From the NCBI GenBank assembly GCA_031261145.1, contig JAISJX010000021.1:1-17492 (forward strand): a stretch of 17,492 nucleotides of DNA, written 5' to 3'. This DNA is from Tannerella sp. (GTDB lineage Bacteria > Bacteroidota > Bacteroidia > Bacteroidales > Tannerellaceae). Positions 1 through 9,055 of this stretch are shown here, piece by piece. The notes under the pieces were generated by a model. It was not told the DNA's origin, searched no databases, and was given only the letters and a program-made list of their open reading frames with translations. Made by a program: the position numbers and the translations under genes. Numbering within the stretch: position 1 is the stretch's first letter; the number at the start of each line of letters is the position of its first letter.

Positions 1-21
1 ACAATACAAAATTATAAACGT

Positions 22-894
22 ATGGAACATACACATAACAGGTATCATGAGTGTCTGGAACGGTTTGAAGCCGTTCAACCGGACGAAACGATTACAAAAT
101 CAGTCAAAGCGCTGTTGGATAGGCATTTTCAGGAAAATTTCACGGCCGAAGTATTGAAACGGATTTACGAGTGTATTGATTTGACAACCCTGAACACCCT
201 CGACTCAAAGGAAACTGTCTGGAAATTAGTCGAAAAGGTGAATCAGTTTGAAGGGACGCGCCCGGATGTCTCCAATGTCGCCGCAATCTGCACCTATCCG
301 ATTTTTGTAGAAACCGTGAAGCAGGCATTGCTCGCCAAAGATGTAAAGATTGCCTCCGTTGCGGCCGGATTTCCTGCGTCCCAGACATTTTCTGAAGTCA
401 AAATCGCCGAAACAGCTCTGGCCGTAATGTCCGGCGCCGATGAAATCGACGTTGTGATGAATCTGGGCTATTTCATTGAAGATGCGCTCGAAGAATTGAC
501 CGATGAATTATCCGAGATTAAAGAAAGCTGCCGCGGGGCAAAATTGAAAGTCATTTTAGAAACCGGCGCGTTGGCTACTGCCAAAAATATACAGCGCGCC
601 ACGATATTAGCGTTATATTCCGGCGCTGATTTCATCAAGACATCCACCGGAAAAGGTTATCCCGGCGCAACACCCGAAGCCGTATATACCATCTGCCGCA
701 CCATCAAACAATATGCGGCCCTGACAGGCAACAAAGTCGGTATAAAAGTATCCGGCGGTATTCGTACCGCCGAGGACGTGGTTGTGTATTATACAATTGT
801 AAAAGAGGTACTTGGTACAGAATGGTTGAATAATGAACGTTTCCGCATCGGCGCAAGCCAATTGGTTCGTGATATCGAAAAACGATTGGGGTAA
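22..894 (+). CDS. deoC: Deoxyribose-phosphate aldolase (DERA)
   Basis: Class I aldolase that splits 2-deoxy-D-ribose 5-phosphate into glyceraldehyde 3-phosphate and acetaldehyde, the last step of deoxynucleoside catabolism in the cytoplasm. The 290-residue protein carries the DERA active-site set in order: DEIDVVMN with Asp143 (E. coli Asp102), FIKTSTGK with the Schiff-base Lys206 (E. coli Lys167), and GIKVSGGIRT with the assisting Lys242 (E. coli Lys201). The TIM barrel spans roughly residues 45-290, and the first 40 or so residues are an extra helical N-terminus. The frame stays open to the left edge, so a longer start cannot be excluded, but the ATG at 22 gives a full-length enzyme. It is convergent with the prenyl synthase, and no other deo genes are visible. 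The family call is secure. Confidence 0.96.
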   Translation: MEHTHNRYHECLERFEAVQPDETITKSVKALLDRHFQENFTAEVLKRIYECIDLTTLNTLDSKETVWKLVEKVNQFEGTRPDVSNVAAICTYPIFVETVKQALLAKDVKIASVAAGFPASQTFSEVKIAETALAVMSGADEIDVVMNLGYFIEDALEELTDELSEIKESCRGAKLKVILETGALATAKNIQRATILALYSGADFIKTSTGKGYPGATPEAVYTICRTIKQYAALTGNKVGIKVSGGIRTAEDVVVYYTIVKEVLGTEWLNNERFRIGASQLVRDIEKRLG

Positions 895-920
895 TATTTT
901 GGGGAAAACAAAATTTTTGG

Positions 921-948
921 CAGGGGCGGGGTTTGCCCGTCCCTGTTT
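921..948 (+). terminator. Hairpin between convergent deoC and prenyl synthase genes
   Basis: A 10-bp stem (921-930 with 936-945, one G.U pair) closes a 5-base loop and is followed by only TTT on the plus strand. On the minus strand the hairpin is followed by CC and then an A/T-rich stretch (911-919) that reads as a U tract. It sits between the two convergent stop codons, so it probably ends transcription from both sides, and more efficiently for the minus-strand gene. Seen directly; activity is inferred. Confidence 0.6.
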
Positions 949-992
949 CAATAGATAGTTATTAAATCTGCAAGATGTTAAGCTCCTGAAAA

Positions 993-1967
993 TCATTTCG
1001 CCCGTTCAATCAGGTAGTTTGCCAAAAGCGCCAAACTGTTCCTTGCTTCCGAATCGGGTAGGGAGTCTATGATTTCAAGGGCTTTAGCTTTATATTCAAT
1101 CATGCGGGATTCGGCATATTCGATACCCTTTTTTTCTTTGGCGAAACGAATCAGGAGAGACACATTTTCCGGGGTAAACTGTTTGGCCGTAAGAATTTCC
1201 AAATAAGGTTTTTTCTCTTCGGGCGAAGACGATTCAAGCGCATAAAGAAGCGGCAGGGTCACTTTGCCCTCACGAATATCATTTCCATTGGGTTTACCAA
1301 TATTTATATTGTCGAAATAATCAAAAATATCATCTTTAATCTGGAAACAATACCCAAGCAATTTCCCAAATTTCTTACACATCTGTTGTAATTCCACCGG
1401 CGCATTTGCCGTAATCGCGCCAATCTCGGTGCAAGAAGCGAGCAACATCGCTGTTTTCTTTTCCAAAGCGATGAAATAGTCTTTTTCCGTCAGAACCAGT
1501 TCGTCCGCATTTTCCAACTGTTTGATTTCCCCTTCCGCCATTTCGTGGAACAGGTCGGCCATGATACGGACAATCTGCGTGCTGCCTGTGTTTATGGCGC
1601 GAATCAACGCATTCGACAGGATAAAATCACCGAGTAAAACGGCCACGCGGTTATCGTGAGTTGCATTTACGGAAGGAATGCCACGGCGCAGTTTCGTCTC
1701 GTCCACCACATCATCATGAATCAAGGATGCTGTATGAACCAATTCAAGCATCACAGCCGAGCTGACCGAAACAGCGGTCACATTCCCGCACGCCTTCGCC
1801 GTCAGAAGGAGAAGCAACGGGCGGATATGTTTGCCATTGGAATGTTGTAACGTCTCAATAGCAGATTGTATCGTTCGTATTTCACTGTAAAGAGCCGCAT
1901 TAAAATTCTTCTGAAAATCTTCAAAAGCGCCGGTAACCGGCTTTTCTATTTCTTCTCTGTCAATCAT
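993..1967 (-). CDS. Polyprenyl diphosphate synthase, long-chain (menaquinone side chain)
   Basis: Trans-isoprenyl diphosphate synthase, which condenses isopentenyl diphosphate onto an allylic primer to build the polyprenyl tail, presumably of menaquinone. The 324-residue, all-helical protein has the two aspartate-rich Mg-binding motifs: DDVVD at 85-89 (followed by the usual TKLRRG) and DDIFD at 212-216. It also has the upstream GKHIRP segment at 45-50 and the GKPNGND loop near 224-230. The residue five before the first motif is Ala80. Small residues there are typical of long-chain enzymes, so an octaprenyl-like product (IspB type) is more likely than farnesyl or geranylgeranyl; the exact length cannot be read from sequence. 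It is divergent from polA and convergent with deoC, so it is probably transcribed alone. Confidence 0.93.
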   Translation of the reverse strand: MIDREEIEKPVTGAFEDFQKNFNAALYSEIRTIQSAIETLQHSNGKHIRPLLLLLTAKACGNVTAVSVSSAVMLELVHTASLIHDDVVDETKLRRGIPSVNATHDNRVAVLLGDFILSNALIRAINTGSTQIVRIMADLFHEMAEGEIKQLENADELVLTEKDYFIALEKKTAMLLASCTEIGAITANAPVELQQMCKKFGKLLGYCFQIKDDIFDYFDNINIGKPNGNDIREGKVTLPLLYALESSSPEEKKPYLEILTAKQFTPENVSLLIRFAKEKKGIEYAESRMIEYKAKALEIIDSLPDSEARNSLALLANYLIERAK

Positions 1968-1986
1968 AAATTATTTTTACGCCGTG

Positions 1987-1994
1987 CAAAAGTA
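1987..1994 (-). promoter_or_regulatory. Candidate -7 element for the prenyl synthase gene
   Basis: CAAAAGTA on the plus strand reads TACTTTTG on the minus strand, matching the Bacteroidota TAnnTTTG -7 consensus about 20 bases upstream of the start codon. No TTG lies at the expected 19-base spacing. A second match (2067-2074, TAATTTTG on the minus strand) would give a leader of roughly 95 bases, so the choice between the two is open. Confidence 0.4.
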
Positions 1995-2018
1995 AGAAAA
2001 AGTGGTGAGTAATACAGA

Positions 2019-2044
2019 TTTTTTGTACATTTACCCACAAAAAA
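2019..2044. repeat. Perfect 8-bp inverted repeat in the divergent promoter region
   Basis: TTTTTTGT (2019-2026) and ACAAAAAA (2037-2044) are exact reverse complements, separated by 10 bases, in the 171-base gap between the prenyl synthase and polA. It could be an operator or only an A/T-rich coincidence. No regulator gene is nearby to link it to. Confidence 0.25.
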
Positions 2045-2109
2045 GATGCAAATATGACGGATTTACCAAAATTAAAGGGATAAAAAGGCTAAATTTATCG
2101 GAGAATCGG

Positions 2110-2117
2110 TATATTTG
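2110..2117 (+). promoter_or_regulatory. -7 element of polA
   Basis: TATATTTG matches TAnnTTTG exactly and lies 21 bases before the polA ATG, giving a leader of about 15 bases. The upstream -33 region has no clear TTG, so this is a half-match supported mainly by its position, which agrees with the other plus-strand genes in the window. Confidence 0.5.
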
Positions 2118-2138
2118 TAGAAAAAAAGAACATTTCAA

Positions 2139-4934
2139 ATGAAACTAATTTTAATCGATGCGTACGCATTAATTTATCGGTCGTATTACGCTTTTATCAA
2201 AAATCCGAGGGTAAATTCAAAAGGAATGAATACCTCCGCTATTTTTGGGTTTGTCAATTCGCTTGAAGATGTATTGAAGCGGGAAGAACCTACCCATATC
2301 GCCGTTGGATTCGATCCTTCCGGCCCGACATTCCGTCACGAAGCCTTTGAACAATACAAAGCGCAACGGGAAGAAACGCCCGAAGACATCCGTATATGTG
2401 TGCCCTTCATCCGTGAGATTATTCAGGCATACCAAATCCCTGTTTTAGAGGTTCCCCGTTATGAAGCCGACGATGTCATCGGTACTATCTCCAAACAAGC
2501 TGAAAAAGAAGGTTTTGAAGTTTATATGATGACCCCCGACAAAGATTACGGTCAGTTGGTCTCCGAACATATTTTTCAATACCGCCCGAAATTCGGCGGT
2601 GATTATGAGGTTCTTGGCATACCGGATGTGTTGGCAAAATACAACCTGAAATCCGTGGAACAAATGATAGACCTCTTGGGATTGATGGGCGATGCTTCGG
2701 ATAACATTCCCGGATGTCCAGGAGTGGGCGAAAAAACCGCTCAAAAACTTTTGGGCGATTTTGGCAGCATCGAAAACCTGTTGGCCAATACTGACCAACT
2801 CAAAGGAAGCCTGAAAACGAAGGTAGAAAGCTATAGCGAACAGATACGTTTCTCCAAATTTTTAGCAACGATTGTGACGGATGTCCCGATTCGGTTTGAC
2901 GCTGCCGCCTGTATCCGTAAAAGTCCTGATAAAGCGCGGCTTCTGGAACTTTATACCGAATTGGAGTTTCGGAATTTTATCAGTAAGTTAGGAGAGGGGT
3001 ATGCCCCCCAAACGCCGGTTAAGCCCCAAGTGTCCACCCAACTTTCACTTTTTGGCGATTCCATCGGAGAAGAAGAAGAAAATACACCCTTGCCCGAATT
3101 AACGTCTTCCTCTCCCGCCTGTTCGGAATTGTCTCAAATCCCCCATTCTTATCATCTTGTGAATACGGGTGAAGAAAGAACGAAATTAGGTCAATTTTTG
3201 GCCTCTCAGGAATCATTTTCATTTGATACCGAAACCGATGGAATCGATCCTATAAAGGCTCATTTGGTTGGAATGTCGTTCTCCGTAAAAGAAAACGAAG
3301 CATGGTATATCCCCGTTCCGGAGGCAATGAATGAGGCTTTATCCGTTTTAGACCCTTTCATTGGCGCTTTACAGAATCCTGCCATAACCAAAATCGGGCA
3401 AAACATTAAATTTGATATGCTCGTATTGCGAAAATACGGCGTCCGTGTAGCCGGGCGATTATTTGATACGATGATTGCTCATTATCTGTTGAATCCTGAG
3501 TTAAGGCATGGTATGGATTATCTGGCGGAGACTTACCTGAAATATCGTCCGATACCGATAGAATCGTTAATTGGAGCCAAAGGAAAGAATCAATTGTCGA
3601 TGCGTACGGTTCCGTTGGAAAAAGTTTACGAGTATGCAGCCGAAGACGCGGATGTAACCCTGAAATTAAAAAATCTCTTTGCCCCGAAATTGCTTGCCGA
3701 AGGATTAGATTCTCTATTTTCAGATGTTGAGATGCCATTGATCTATGTCTTAGCCGAAATGGAATATACCGGGGTAACGCTTGATACACAGGCGCTCAAA
3801 CAATCGTCCGAAGAACTCACCAAGGAAATGATCCTGTTAGAGCAAGAAATATACAAATTGACCGGGACCGAGTTTAATATCAATTCAACCAAGCAAGTCG
3901 GTGAAATCCTGTTCGATCGTCTCCAGATTGAAAATTCTGCCAGAAAGACCAAAATGGGAAATTACAGTACGAGCGAAGATGTCCTTGAAAAGTTGCGAAA
4001 CAAACATCCGGTTATTGGTAAATTATTAGAATACAGAAGTGTAAAAAAACTGCTTAGTACCTATATTGATGCTTTGCCCGAATTGATTAATCCGCAAACA
4101 GGCAAGATTCATACCTCGTACAATCAGACCGTGACATCCACCGGGCGTTTGAGTTCCACGAATCCGAACCTGCAAAATATTCCGATTCGCGATGAAATGG
4201 GGCGTGAGATACGAAAATCTTTCACGCCCGACAATGCCGGTTGTGTTTTCTTTTCCGCTGATTATTCCCAGATTGAATTGCGAATCATGGCGCACCTGAG
4301 CGGCGACGCCAATATGATAGAAGCCTTCCGTGAAGGAGCGGATATCCACGCCGCCACAGCCGCCAGGATTTATGGCATTTCCCTTGAAGAAGTGAACTCC
4401 GACATGCGCCGGAAAGCCAAAACCGCCAATTTCGGTATCATCTATGGCATTTCCGCTTTTGGTCTCGCCGAGCGGCTGAATATTCCACGATCCGAATCGA
4501 AAGCCCTGATTGAAGGTTACTTCCAGACCTATCCGCAAGTCAAAGCGTATATGGATGAAAGCATCCGGGTCGCCAAGGAACAAGGCTATGTCGAGACGAT
4601 ATTCAAGCGGAAACGTTTTCTGCCTGACATCAACTCCCACAATGCCGTTGTCCGCGGTTATGCCGAGCGAAATGCAATTAATGCGCCCATCCAAGGCAGC
4701 GCCGCCGACATTATAAAAGTAGCAATGGATCGTATTTTCAGCCGTTTTGAAACCGAAAAACTGCGCAGTAAGATGATTCTGCAGGTGCACGACGAACTAA
4801 ACTTCAACGTTTGGAAAGACGAATTGGAGCAAGTCAAACAGATAGTACTGAACGAGATGGAGAATGCCGTTCAACTGCAAGTGCCCCTGATTGCCGACTG
4901 CGGCGTTGGTGCAAATTGGTTGGAAGCGCATTGA
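2139..4934 (+). CDS. polA: DNA polymerase I
   Basis: Family A polymerase for Okazaki-fragment processing and gap repair. The 931 residues show all three activities. The 5' nuclease domain (about 1-290) has GFDPSG (57-62), the acidic EADDVIGTIS (109-118), TPDKDYGQL (132-140) and GDASDNIPGCPGVGEKTAQ (184-202). The 3'-5' exonuclease domain (about 335-520) keeps its acidic residues: DTETD at 363-367, NIKFD at 422-426 and YAAEDAD at 499-505. Proofreading should therefore be active, unlike in Taq polymerase. The polymerase domain has motif A (DYSQIELR from Asp708), motif B (RRKAK at 757-761, Phe765, Tyr769) and motif C (HDE at 884-886). Phe765 at the T7-tyrosine position predicts normal discrimination against dideoxynucleotides. 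Residues about 290-335 are a Ser/Pro/Glu-rich linker. It is transcribed away from the prenyl synthase. Confidence 0.98.
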   Translation: MKLILIDAYALIYRSYYAFIKNPRVNSKGMNTSAIFGFVNSLEDVLKREEPTHIAVGFDPSGPTFRHEAFEQYKAQREETPEDIRICVPFIREIIQAYQIPVLEVPRYEADDVIGTISKQAEKEGFEVYMMTPDKDYGQLVSEHIFQYRPKFGGDYEVLGIPDVLAKYNLKSVEQMIDLLGLMGDASDNIPGCPGVGEKTAQKLLGDFGSIENLLANTDQLKGSLKTKVESYSEQIRFSKFLATIVTDVPIRFDAAACIRKSPDKARLLELYTELEFRNFISKLGEGYAPQTPVKPQVSTQLSLFGDSIGEEEENTPLPELTSSSPACSELSQIPHSYHLVNTGEERTKLGQFLASQESFSFDTETDGIDPIKAHLVGMSFSVKENEAWYIPVPEAMNEALSVLDPFIGALQNPAITKIGQNIKFDMLVLRKYGVRVAGRLFDTMIAHYLLNPELRHGMDYLAETYLKYRPIPIESLIGAKGKNQLSMRTVPLEKVYEYAAEDADVTLKLKNLFAPKLLAEGLDSLFSDVEMPLIYVLAEMEYTGVTLDTQALKQSSEELTKEMILLEQEIYKLTGTEFNINSTKQVGEILFDRLQIENSARKTKMGNYSTSEDVLEKLRNKHPVIGKLLEYRSVKKLLSTYIDALPELINPQTGKIHTSYNQTVTSTGRLSSTNPNLQNIPIRDEMGREIRKSFTPDNAGCVFFSADYSQIELRIMAHLSGDANMIEAFREGADIHAATAARIYGISLEEVNSDMRRKAKTANFGIIYGISAFGLAERLNIPRSESKALIEGYFQTYPQVKAYMDESIRVAKEQGYVETIFKRKRFLPDINSHNAVVRGYAERNAINAPIQGSAADIIKVAMDRIFSRFETEKLRSKMILQVHDELNFNVWKDELEQVKQIVLNEMENAVQLQVPLIADCGVGANWLEAH

Positions 4935-4960
4935 AATACGAAACTATTTTCGTATCTTTG
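4931..4960 (+). promoter_or_regulatory. ychF promoter overlapping the polA stop codon
   Basis: TTG (4931-4933), a 19-base spacer and TATCTTTG (4953-4960) form a full Bacteroidota promoter match. The TTG overlaps the polA TGA (4932-4934), and the leader to the ychF ATG is about 20 bases. ychF can therefore be transcribed separately from polA. Confidence 0.65.
4936..4955 (+). repeat. Perfect 8-bp hairpin covering the ychF promoter spacer
   Basis: ATACGAAA (4936-4943) and TTTCGTAT (4948-4955) pair perfectly around a 4-base loop. The right arm enters the first three bases of the -7 element. It starts two bases after the polA stop, so it might serve as a weak polA terminator, an operator, or an mRNA 3'-end structure. 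It has no long U tract, so termination is doubtful. Confidence 0.45.
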
Positions 4961-4987
4961 CACGTTTAAAATCAAAGCATATACAAA

Positions 4988-6091
4988 ATGGCATTACAAT
5001 GTGGTATTGTGGGGTTGCCGAATGTCGGCAAATCAACCCTTTTCAACTGTCTTTCCAATGCGAAGGCGCAGGCGGCTAACTTTCCTTTTTGTACAATCGA
5101 GCCGAATGTCGGCGTGATCACCGTTCCCGACGAGCGGTTGAATAAATTGGCCGGGTTGGTGCATCCTCAAAAGATTGTACCGACGACGGTAGAGATTGTC
5201 GATATCGCCGGTCTGGTCAAAGGCGCCAGCAAAGGAGAAGGCTTGGGCAACAAGTTTTTGGCTAACATCCGAGAGACAGACGCCATTCTGCACGTTTTGC
5301 GTTGTTTTGACGATGAAAACGTCACTCACGTCGATGGAACCGTGAATCCCGTACGCGATAAGGAAATTATTGATGCCGAACTTCAGCTCAAAGACCTCGA
5401 AACCATCGAAAGTCGCATCTCAAAAGTGCAGAAACAAGCACAAACCGGTGGCGATAAACAAGCCAAACAGGTATATGAAGTGCTGGTGAAATTTAAAAAA
5501 GCCTTGGAGCAGGGACTAAACGCACGCACCGTCACTTTCGATACGAAAGACGAACAGAAGATAGCCCACGACTTGTTTTTATTGACCGGTAAACCGGTGA
5601 TGTACGTTTGTAATGTGGACGAAGCCGGCGCTGTCAGCGGAAATGCTTATGTAGAACAAATTCGCGAATCCGTTCAAAACGAACAAGCTGAAATCCTGAT
5701 TGTCGCCGCCAAAATTGAAAGCGAAATCGCCGAATTTGAAACGTTTGAAGAACGGGGAATGTTCCTGAATGAGATAGGATTGCAGGAATCCGGCGTAAAC
5801 CGGCTCATCAAAGCCGCCTACAAATTGCTGAACTTGGAGACATTCCTTACCGCCGGGCCTCAGGAAGTGCGTGCCTGGACTTACCTCAAAGGTAGTAAGG
5901 CGCCCCAATGCGCCGGCGTGATTCATACCGACTTTGAGAAAGGATTTATCCGCGCCGAGGTGATCAAATACGGCGATTATATCCAATATGGTTCGGAAGC
6001 GGCTGTGAAAGAAGCCGGTAAGATGAACGTGGAAGGGAAAGAATATATTGTGCAGGACGGAGACATCATGCACTATCGTTTTAATGTGTAA
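4988..6091 (+). CDS. ychF: Ribosome-associated Obg-family ATPase YchF
   Basis: P-loop NTPase of the YchF/OLA1 group, which binds ribosomes and prefers ATP to GTP. In E. coli it is linked to translation and the oxidative stress response. At 367 residues it is the normal length. The N-terminal G domain has G1 GLPNVGKST (9-17), the family signature [12 protein letters not shown] (31-42), G3 DIAG (72-75) followed by the glycine-rich [16 protein letters not shown] segment, and a G4 of NVDE (209-212) in place of NKxD, which is the YchF hallmark behind its ATP preference. Residues about 125-200 form the coiled-coil/helical insert, and the C-terminal TGS domain (about 284-367) contains [13 protein letters not shown]. 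The start is fixed by the P-loop lying only eight residues in. It has its own promoter downstream of polA, and the next gene also appears to have its own. Confidence 0.97.
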   Translation: MALQCGIVGLPNVGKSTLFNCLSNAKAQAANFPFCTIEPNVGVITVPDERLNKLAGLVHPQKIVPTTVEIVDIAGLVKGASKGEGLGNKFLANIRETDAILHVLRCFDDENVTHVDGTVNPVRDKEIIDAELQLKDLETIESRISKVQKQAQTGGDKQAKQVYEVLVKFKKALEQGLNARTVTFDTKDEQKIAHDLFLLTGKPVMYVCNVDEAGAVSGNAYVEQIRESVQNEQAEILIVAAKIESEIAEFETFEERGMFLNEIGLQESGVNRLIKAAYKLLNLETFLTAGPQEVRAWTYLKGSKAPQCAGVIHTDFEKGFIRAEVIKYGDYIQYGSEAAVKEAGKMNVEGKEYIVQDGDIMHYRFNV

Positions 6092-6182
6092 GAGCGTTTT
6101 CTGAAAAAAACAGGAAGTCTGTACTTTTTACTTAAATCGGTTATAAGAAAGAAAAAAAGAAACTTTTATCTGAAATTTTTTA

Positions 6183-6190
6183 TATATTTG
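6183..6190 (+). promoter_or_regulatory. -7 element of the T9SS protease gene
   Basis: TATATTTG matches TAnnTTTG 26 bases before the ATG. The 90 bases upstream are A/T-rich, with no TTG at 19-base spacing and no convincing ychF terminator. The call rests on the exact -7 match and its position. Confidence 0.5.
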
Positions 6191-6216
6191 CAGATTATCA
6201 GCAAAAACGAATTTAG

Positions 6217-9030
6217 ATGAAAAGTAAACGATTCTTTCTAAGGATATTAGTTTTTATTGAGGTACTTGCCCTACCCGTATCAATGAAACTTTCTGCGCAA
6301 ATCAGCGAAGGAGGCATTCCGCCGAGTTTTCAATATCAGCCTACTTTACGCAGTTTTCATGCGTCCGAACAAGTTCCCGTTACATTTAATGTAGCGGATC
6401 TGAAGCGGGTGGACGAATGGCGGGTAAGCCAGGGAGCGCCTTTAGCCGTTTCGACGCTGATTCCGGTATCGTACAATACGGAAAATTCAGGCGTTTGGAC
6501 GACGCTTTCCAATGGCGAAAAAATTTGGCAACTGCAATTGCAAGCAAAAGGCGCTATAGCATTAATGCTTTATTATGCTGATTTTTATATTCCGGAAGGT
6601 GGCAAACTTTTTATCTATAATGCGGAAAAGACGCAAATCCTTGGAGCCTATACTCACCAGACGCATCCATCGGGTGGTCGTTTTGCCAACGAATTTGTAG
6701 CGGGCGACGAACTCACCCTCGAATATGTTGTGTCTCCCGGCGATGAAAAACCCCGCATTCATATTGAGGCCATAGGATATGGCTACAATTACCTGAATAT
6801 CAGCAGAAATTCCGTTTCCACACGAGCTTCCGGTTCGTGCGAAGTCAATATCAACTGTGAAGAAGGAGATGCCTGGCAAAACCAGAAAAAAGGCGTCTGC
6901 CAGATGGTACAGAAAATCGGAAGCCAGGGCTATATCTGTACGGCTTCGTTAGTCAACAATACAGCGCAAGACCTTAAACCATATATTCTTACAGCGACTC
7001 ATTGTTCGGAAAGTACAGATTCGGTTGCGTCCGAAGAAGATATGAAACAATGGAATTTCGTTTTTTACAAAGAACGGGAAGGTTGCGATAATCAGTCCAC
7101 TTTGTCGTCCAAAACGTTGACTGGTTGCAAAAAAATCGTATCTACGGCTCTCTATGGCGAATCTGACGGACTGCTTCTGTTACTCAATGAGACAATTCCG
7201 GAAAGTTACAATGTCTATTATAACGGATGGGATAGACGGGAAAGTGCAGCGCAATCCGGCGTAGGCATCCATCATCCGGCGGGAGACTATAAAAAAATTT
7301 CCACATTTACAAGACCTGTAACCTCTTACACATTTACGCTGGAAAATAATAAATCCGGGGATCGCTATGCACATTGGAATGCTGTATTTGAAGAGACCCC
7401 TAATGGACACGGTGTTACCGAAGGAGGTTCATCCGGCTCACCGTTGTTTAATGAAAAGAAATTAATTGTTGGAATGCTCTCCGGCGGTAGTTCGAGCTGT
7501 ACAATTTTGTATGGACTTAATCTGTACAGCAAGATGAGTTATCACTGGAACAAGTATCAAACATCCGATAGCACTCACATGGATATATGGCTCGATCCGG
7601 TCCGTTCGAGGGTGGAAACATTGGAAGGCCGTTTTCATGGCGGGACATTACCTGAACCGTCCGGTCTGAATGTAACCGTTGATGACCAAAGCAAAACAGC
7701 GCGTTTAACATGGAAAGCGCCTGCATCGGGGAGTCCATCCAAATATTTTGTTTACCAAAATAATACGAGGATCGGCGAAACCCGTCAGACCGCTTTTGAA
7801 GGCGGATATCCGGAACCCGGAACGGTACAGTACAGTGTATCTGCCGTTTACGCCAAAGATAATGAATCGAAATTCATCAACAAATCCGTACAGATCGCCG
7901 AATTTAAAGCGCCTGTCAATGTAAAAACCACACCTACAACGACTGCCAAGAAAATTGCGGTTACGTGGGATGCTCCCTTATATACCCAGACCATCTTTTG
8001 GGGAGAAAATGATGTGAAGTGGGCTGTAAGTTTAGATGAAAATACGCCGTTCTATTTTGGTCAGTTATGGACTCCGGCAGACATCAGACCTCTGCATTCG
8101 AAAACAATTATCTCGGTGAAATTTTATCCTGCAAGAAATAATCCCTACGAAATTTATATCGTTCAGGGAACCAGAACTTACAAGCAGAAAATCGTAAATC
8201 AGACCGTTAATAGAAGCAACGAAATTCTGTTAACTACTCCATTCGTGATTGATGGTACGAAAGAGTTGATTGTCTCAATCTACGCTTCCAAACCTTCCGC
8301 GAGTGAAAATGAATATCCGGCGATATGTGATAGCGGCCCTGCTGTTCAGGGGAAAGGAAACATTCTTTCCATAGACGGAACAACCTGGGAAACACTATAT
8401 GATGAAGCGGAACCGGAGGATTTTAACTACAATTTTTATATAGCGGCAGTAGTTAGTTCCAATACTGGAGCAGTTCCCCTTTCCACCGCCTCCGCCGCAC
8501 AGGAAATTTCTTTTTCCGGAACGAAAAAGGCGGTACCGCTGATAGCGCCATCTTCGCCTCTGCAAGGGGCGTCTGTTGCGCTTCGCAGCATATCGCCAAC
8601 GGCATTCCCCGAAATTGCAGGTTATAATATCTATCGTGACGATTCAAAAATTGCAACAGTTCCATCCGTACCTGCCAGATATATAGATGATGAGCCATTG
8701 AAAAAAACAAACTACCAGGTAGCCGCTTTATACGGCGCTATCGAAGGGAAACGAAGCACAGTAACTGTTTTTTCGCCGGTTGCGAACGAATTAATCGATC
8801 CGAATGAAATAGCGCTTCAACCAAGTGTTTTCTCCAATCAGGTCAGAATCAGCGGATTTGATAAAGTAAAGTTGATGGAAATATATTCTGCATACGGGAA
8901 ACTGTGTTTGCGGATAGAGAATCCCGGCGAAACGATTGATACGCAGACGCTTCAATCGGGCGTATATTTTTTCCGGGTTTATACGGTGTCAAATGAAGTC
9001 AAAACGCTTCGGGGAGTCAAAAGTAGATAA
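6217..9030 (+). CDS. T9SS-secreted trypsin-fold serine endopeptidase, lysyl endopeptidase/PepK-like
   Basis: Extracellular protease of 937 residues. In order: signal peptide (about 1-28); propeptide-like beta region (30-205); S1-family protease domain (about 206-470); an FN3-like domain (478-560); a beta-sandwich region (about 568-750); a second FN3-like stretch (about 785-855, containing YNIYRDDSKIA); and a T9SS type A sorting domain (about 862-937, with LQSGVYFFRV). The catalytic triad is readable as His262 (TATHCSE), Asp317 (ESDGLLLL) and Ser406 (GGSSGSP). Six cysteines (208, 214, 241, 263, 290, 428) match the spacing of the three disulfides of Achromobacter lysyl endopeptidase, and Cys228/Cys304 may add a fourth. 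Length and layout also resemble Porphyromonas gingivalis PepK, as I recall that protein. The acidic S1-pocket residue of the Achromobacter enzyme aligns with Asn435 here, so lysine specificity is not assured. The gene stands alone between two noncoding regions. Confidence 0.9.
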   Translation: MKSKRFFLRILVFIEVLALPVSMKLSAQISEGGIPPSFQYQPTLRSFHASEQVPVTFNVADLKRVDEWRVSQGAPLAVSTLIPVSYNTENSGVWTTLSNGEKIWQLQLQAKGAIALMLYYADFYIPEGGKLFIYNAEKTQILGAYTHQTHPSGGRFANEFVAGDELTLEYVVSPGDEKPRIHIEAIGYGYNYLNISRNSVSTRASGSCEVNINCEEGDAWQNQKKGVCQMVQKIGSQGYICTASLVNNTAQDLKPYILTATHCSESTDSVASEEDMKQWNFVFYKEREGCDNQSTLSSKTLTGCKKIVSTALYGESDGLLLLLNETIPESYNVYYNGWDRRESAAQSGVGIHHPAGDYKKISTFTRPVTSYTFTLENNKSGDRYAHWNAVFEETPNGHGVTEGGSSGSPLFNEKKLIVGMLSGGSSSCTILYGLNLYSKMSYHWNKYQTSDSTHMDIWLDPVRSRVETLEGRFHGGTLPEPSGLNVTVDDQSKTARLTWKAPASGSPSKYFVYQNNTRIGETRQTAFEGGYPEPGTVQYSVSAVYAKDNESKFINKSVQIAEFKAPVNVKTTPTTTAKKIAVTWDAPLYTQTIFWGENDVKWAVSLDENTPFYFGQLWTPADIRPLHSKTIISVKFYPARNNPYEIYIVQGTRTYKQKIVNQTVNRSNEILLTTPFVIDGTKELIVSIYASKPSASENEYPAICDSGPAVQGKGNILSIDGTTWETLYDEAEPEDFNYNFYIAAVVSSNTGAVPLSTASAAQEISFSGTKKAVPLIAPSSPLQGASVALRSISPTAFPEIAGYNIYRDDSKIATVPSVPARYIDDEPLKKTNYQVAALYGAIEGKRSTVTVFSPVANELIDPNEIALQPSVFSNQVRISGFDKVKLMEIYSAYGKLCLRIENPGETIDTQTLQSGVYFFRVYTVSNEVKTLRGVKSR

Positions 9031-9037
9031 AATTGAA

Positions 9038-9047
9038 CTGTCTCAAA
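9038..9047 (+). repeat. Left copy of a TTGA..CTGTCTCAAA direct repeat
   Basis: TTGAACTGTCTCAAA (9033-9047) recurs nearly unchanged as TTGACTCTGTCTCAAA (10133-10148), 1.1 kb away on the other side of the radical SAM gene. CTGTCTCAAA is a sequence I associate with the ends of some insertion sequences (IS1182-like). No transposase or target duplication is visible, so a relic is only possible. Confidence 0.3.
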
Positions 9048-9055
9048 AGTTTTTT

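Noticed and set aside
613..996. 127-codon open frame on the minus strand
   Set aside because: Antisense to the deoC active-site region and running through the intergenic hairpin, with no family resemblance.
4026..4790. 254-codon open frame on the minus strand
   Set aside because: It lies wholly antisense to the polymerase domain of polA, whose conserved motifs are intact, and its translation resembles no family. It is a codon-bias shadow.
5579..6073. 164-codon open frame on the minus strand
   Set aside because: Antisense to the conserved C-terminal half of ychF, with no start context or recognisable domain.
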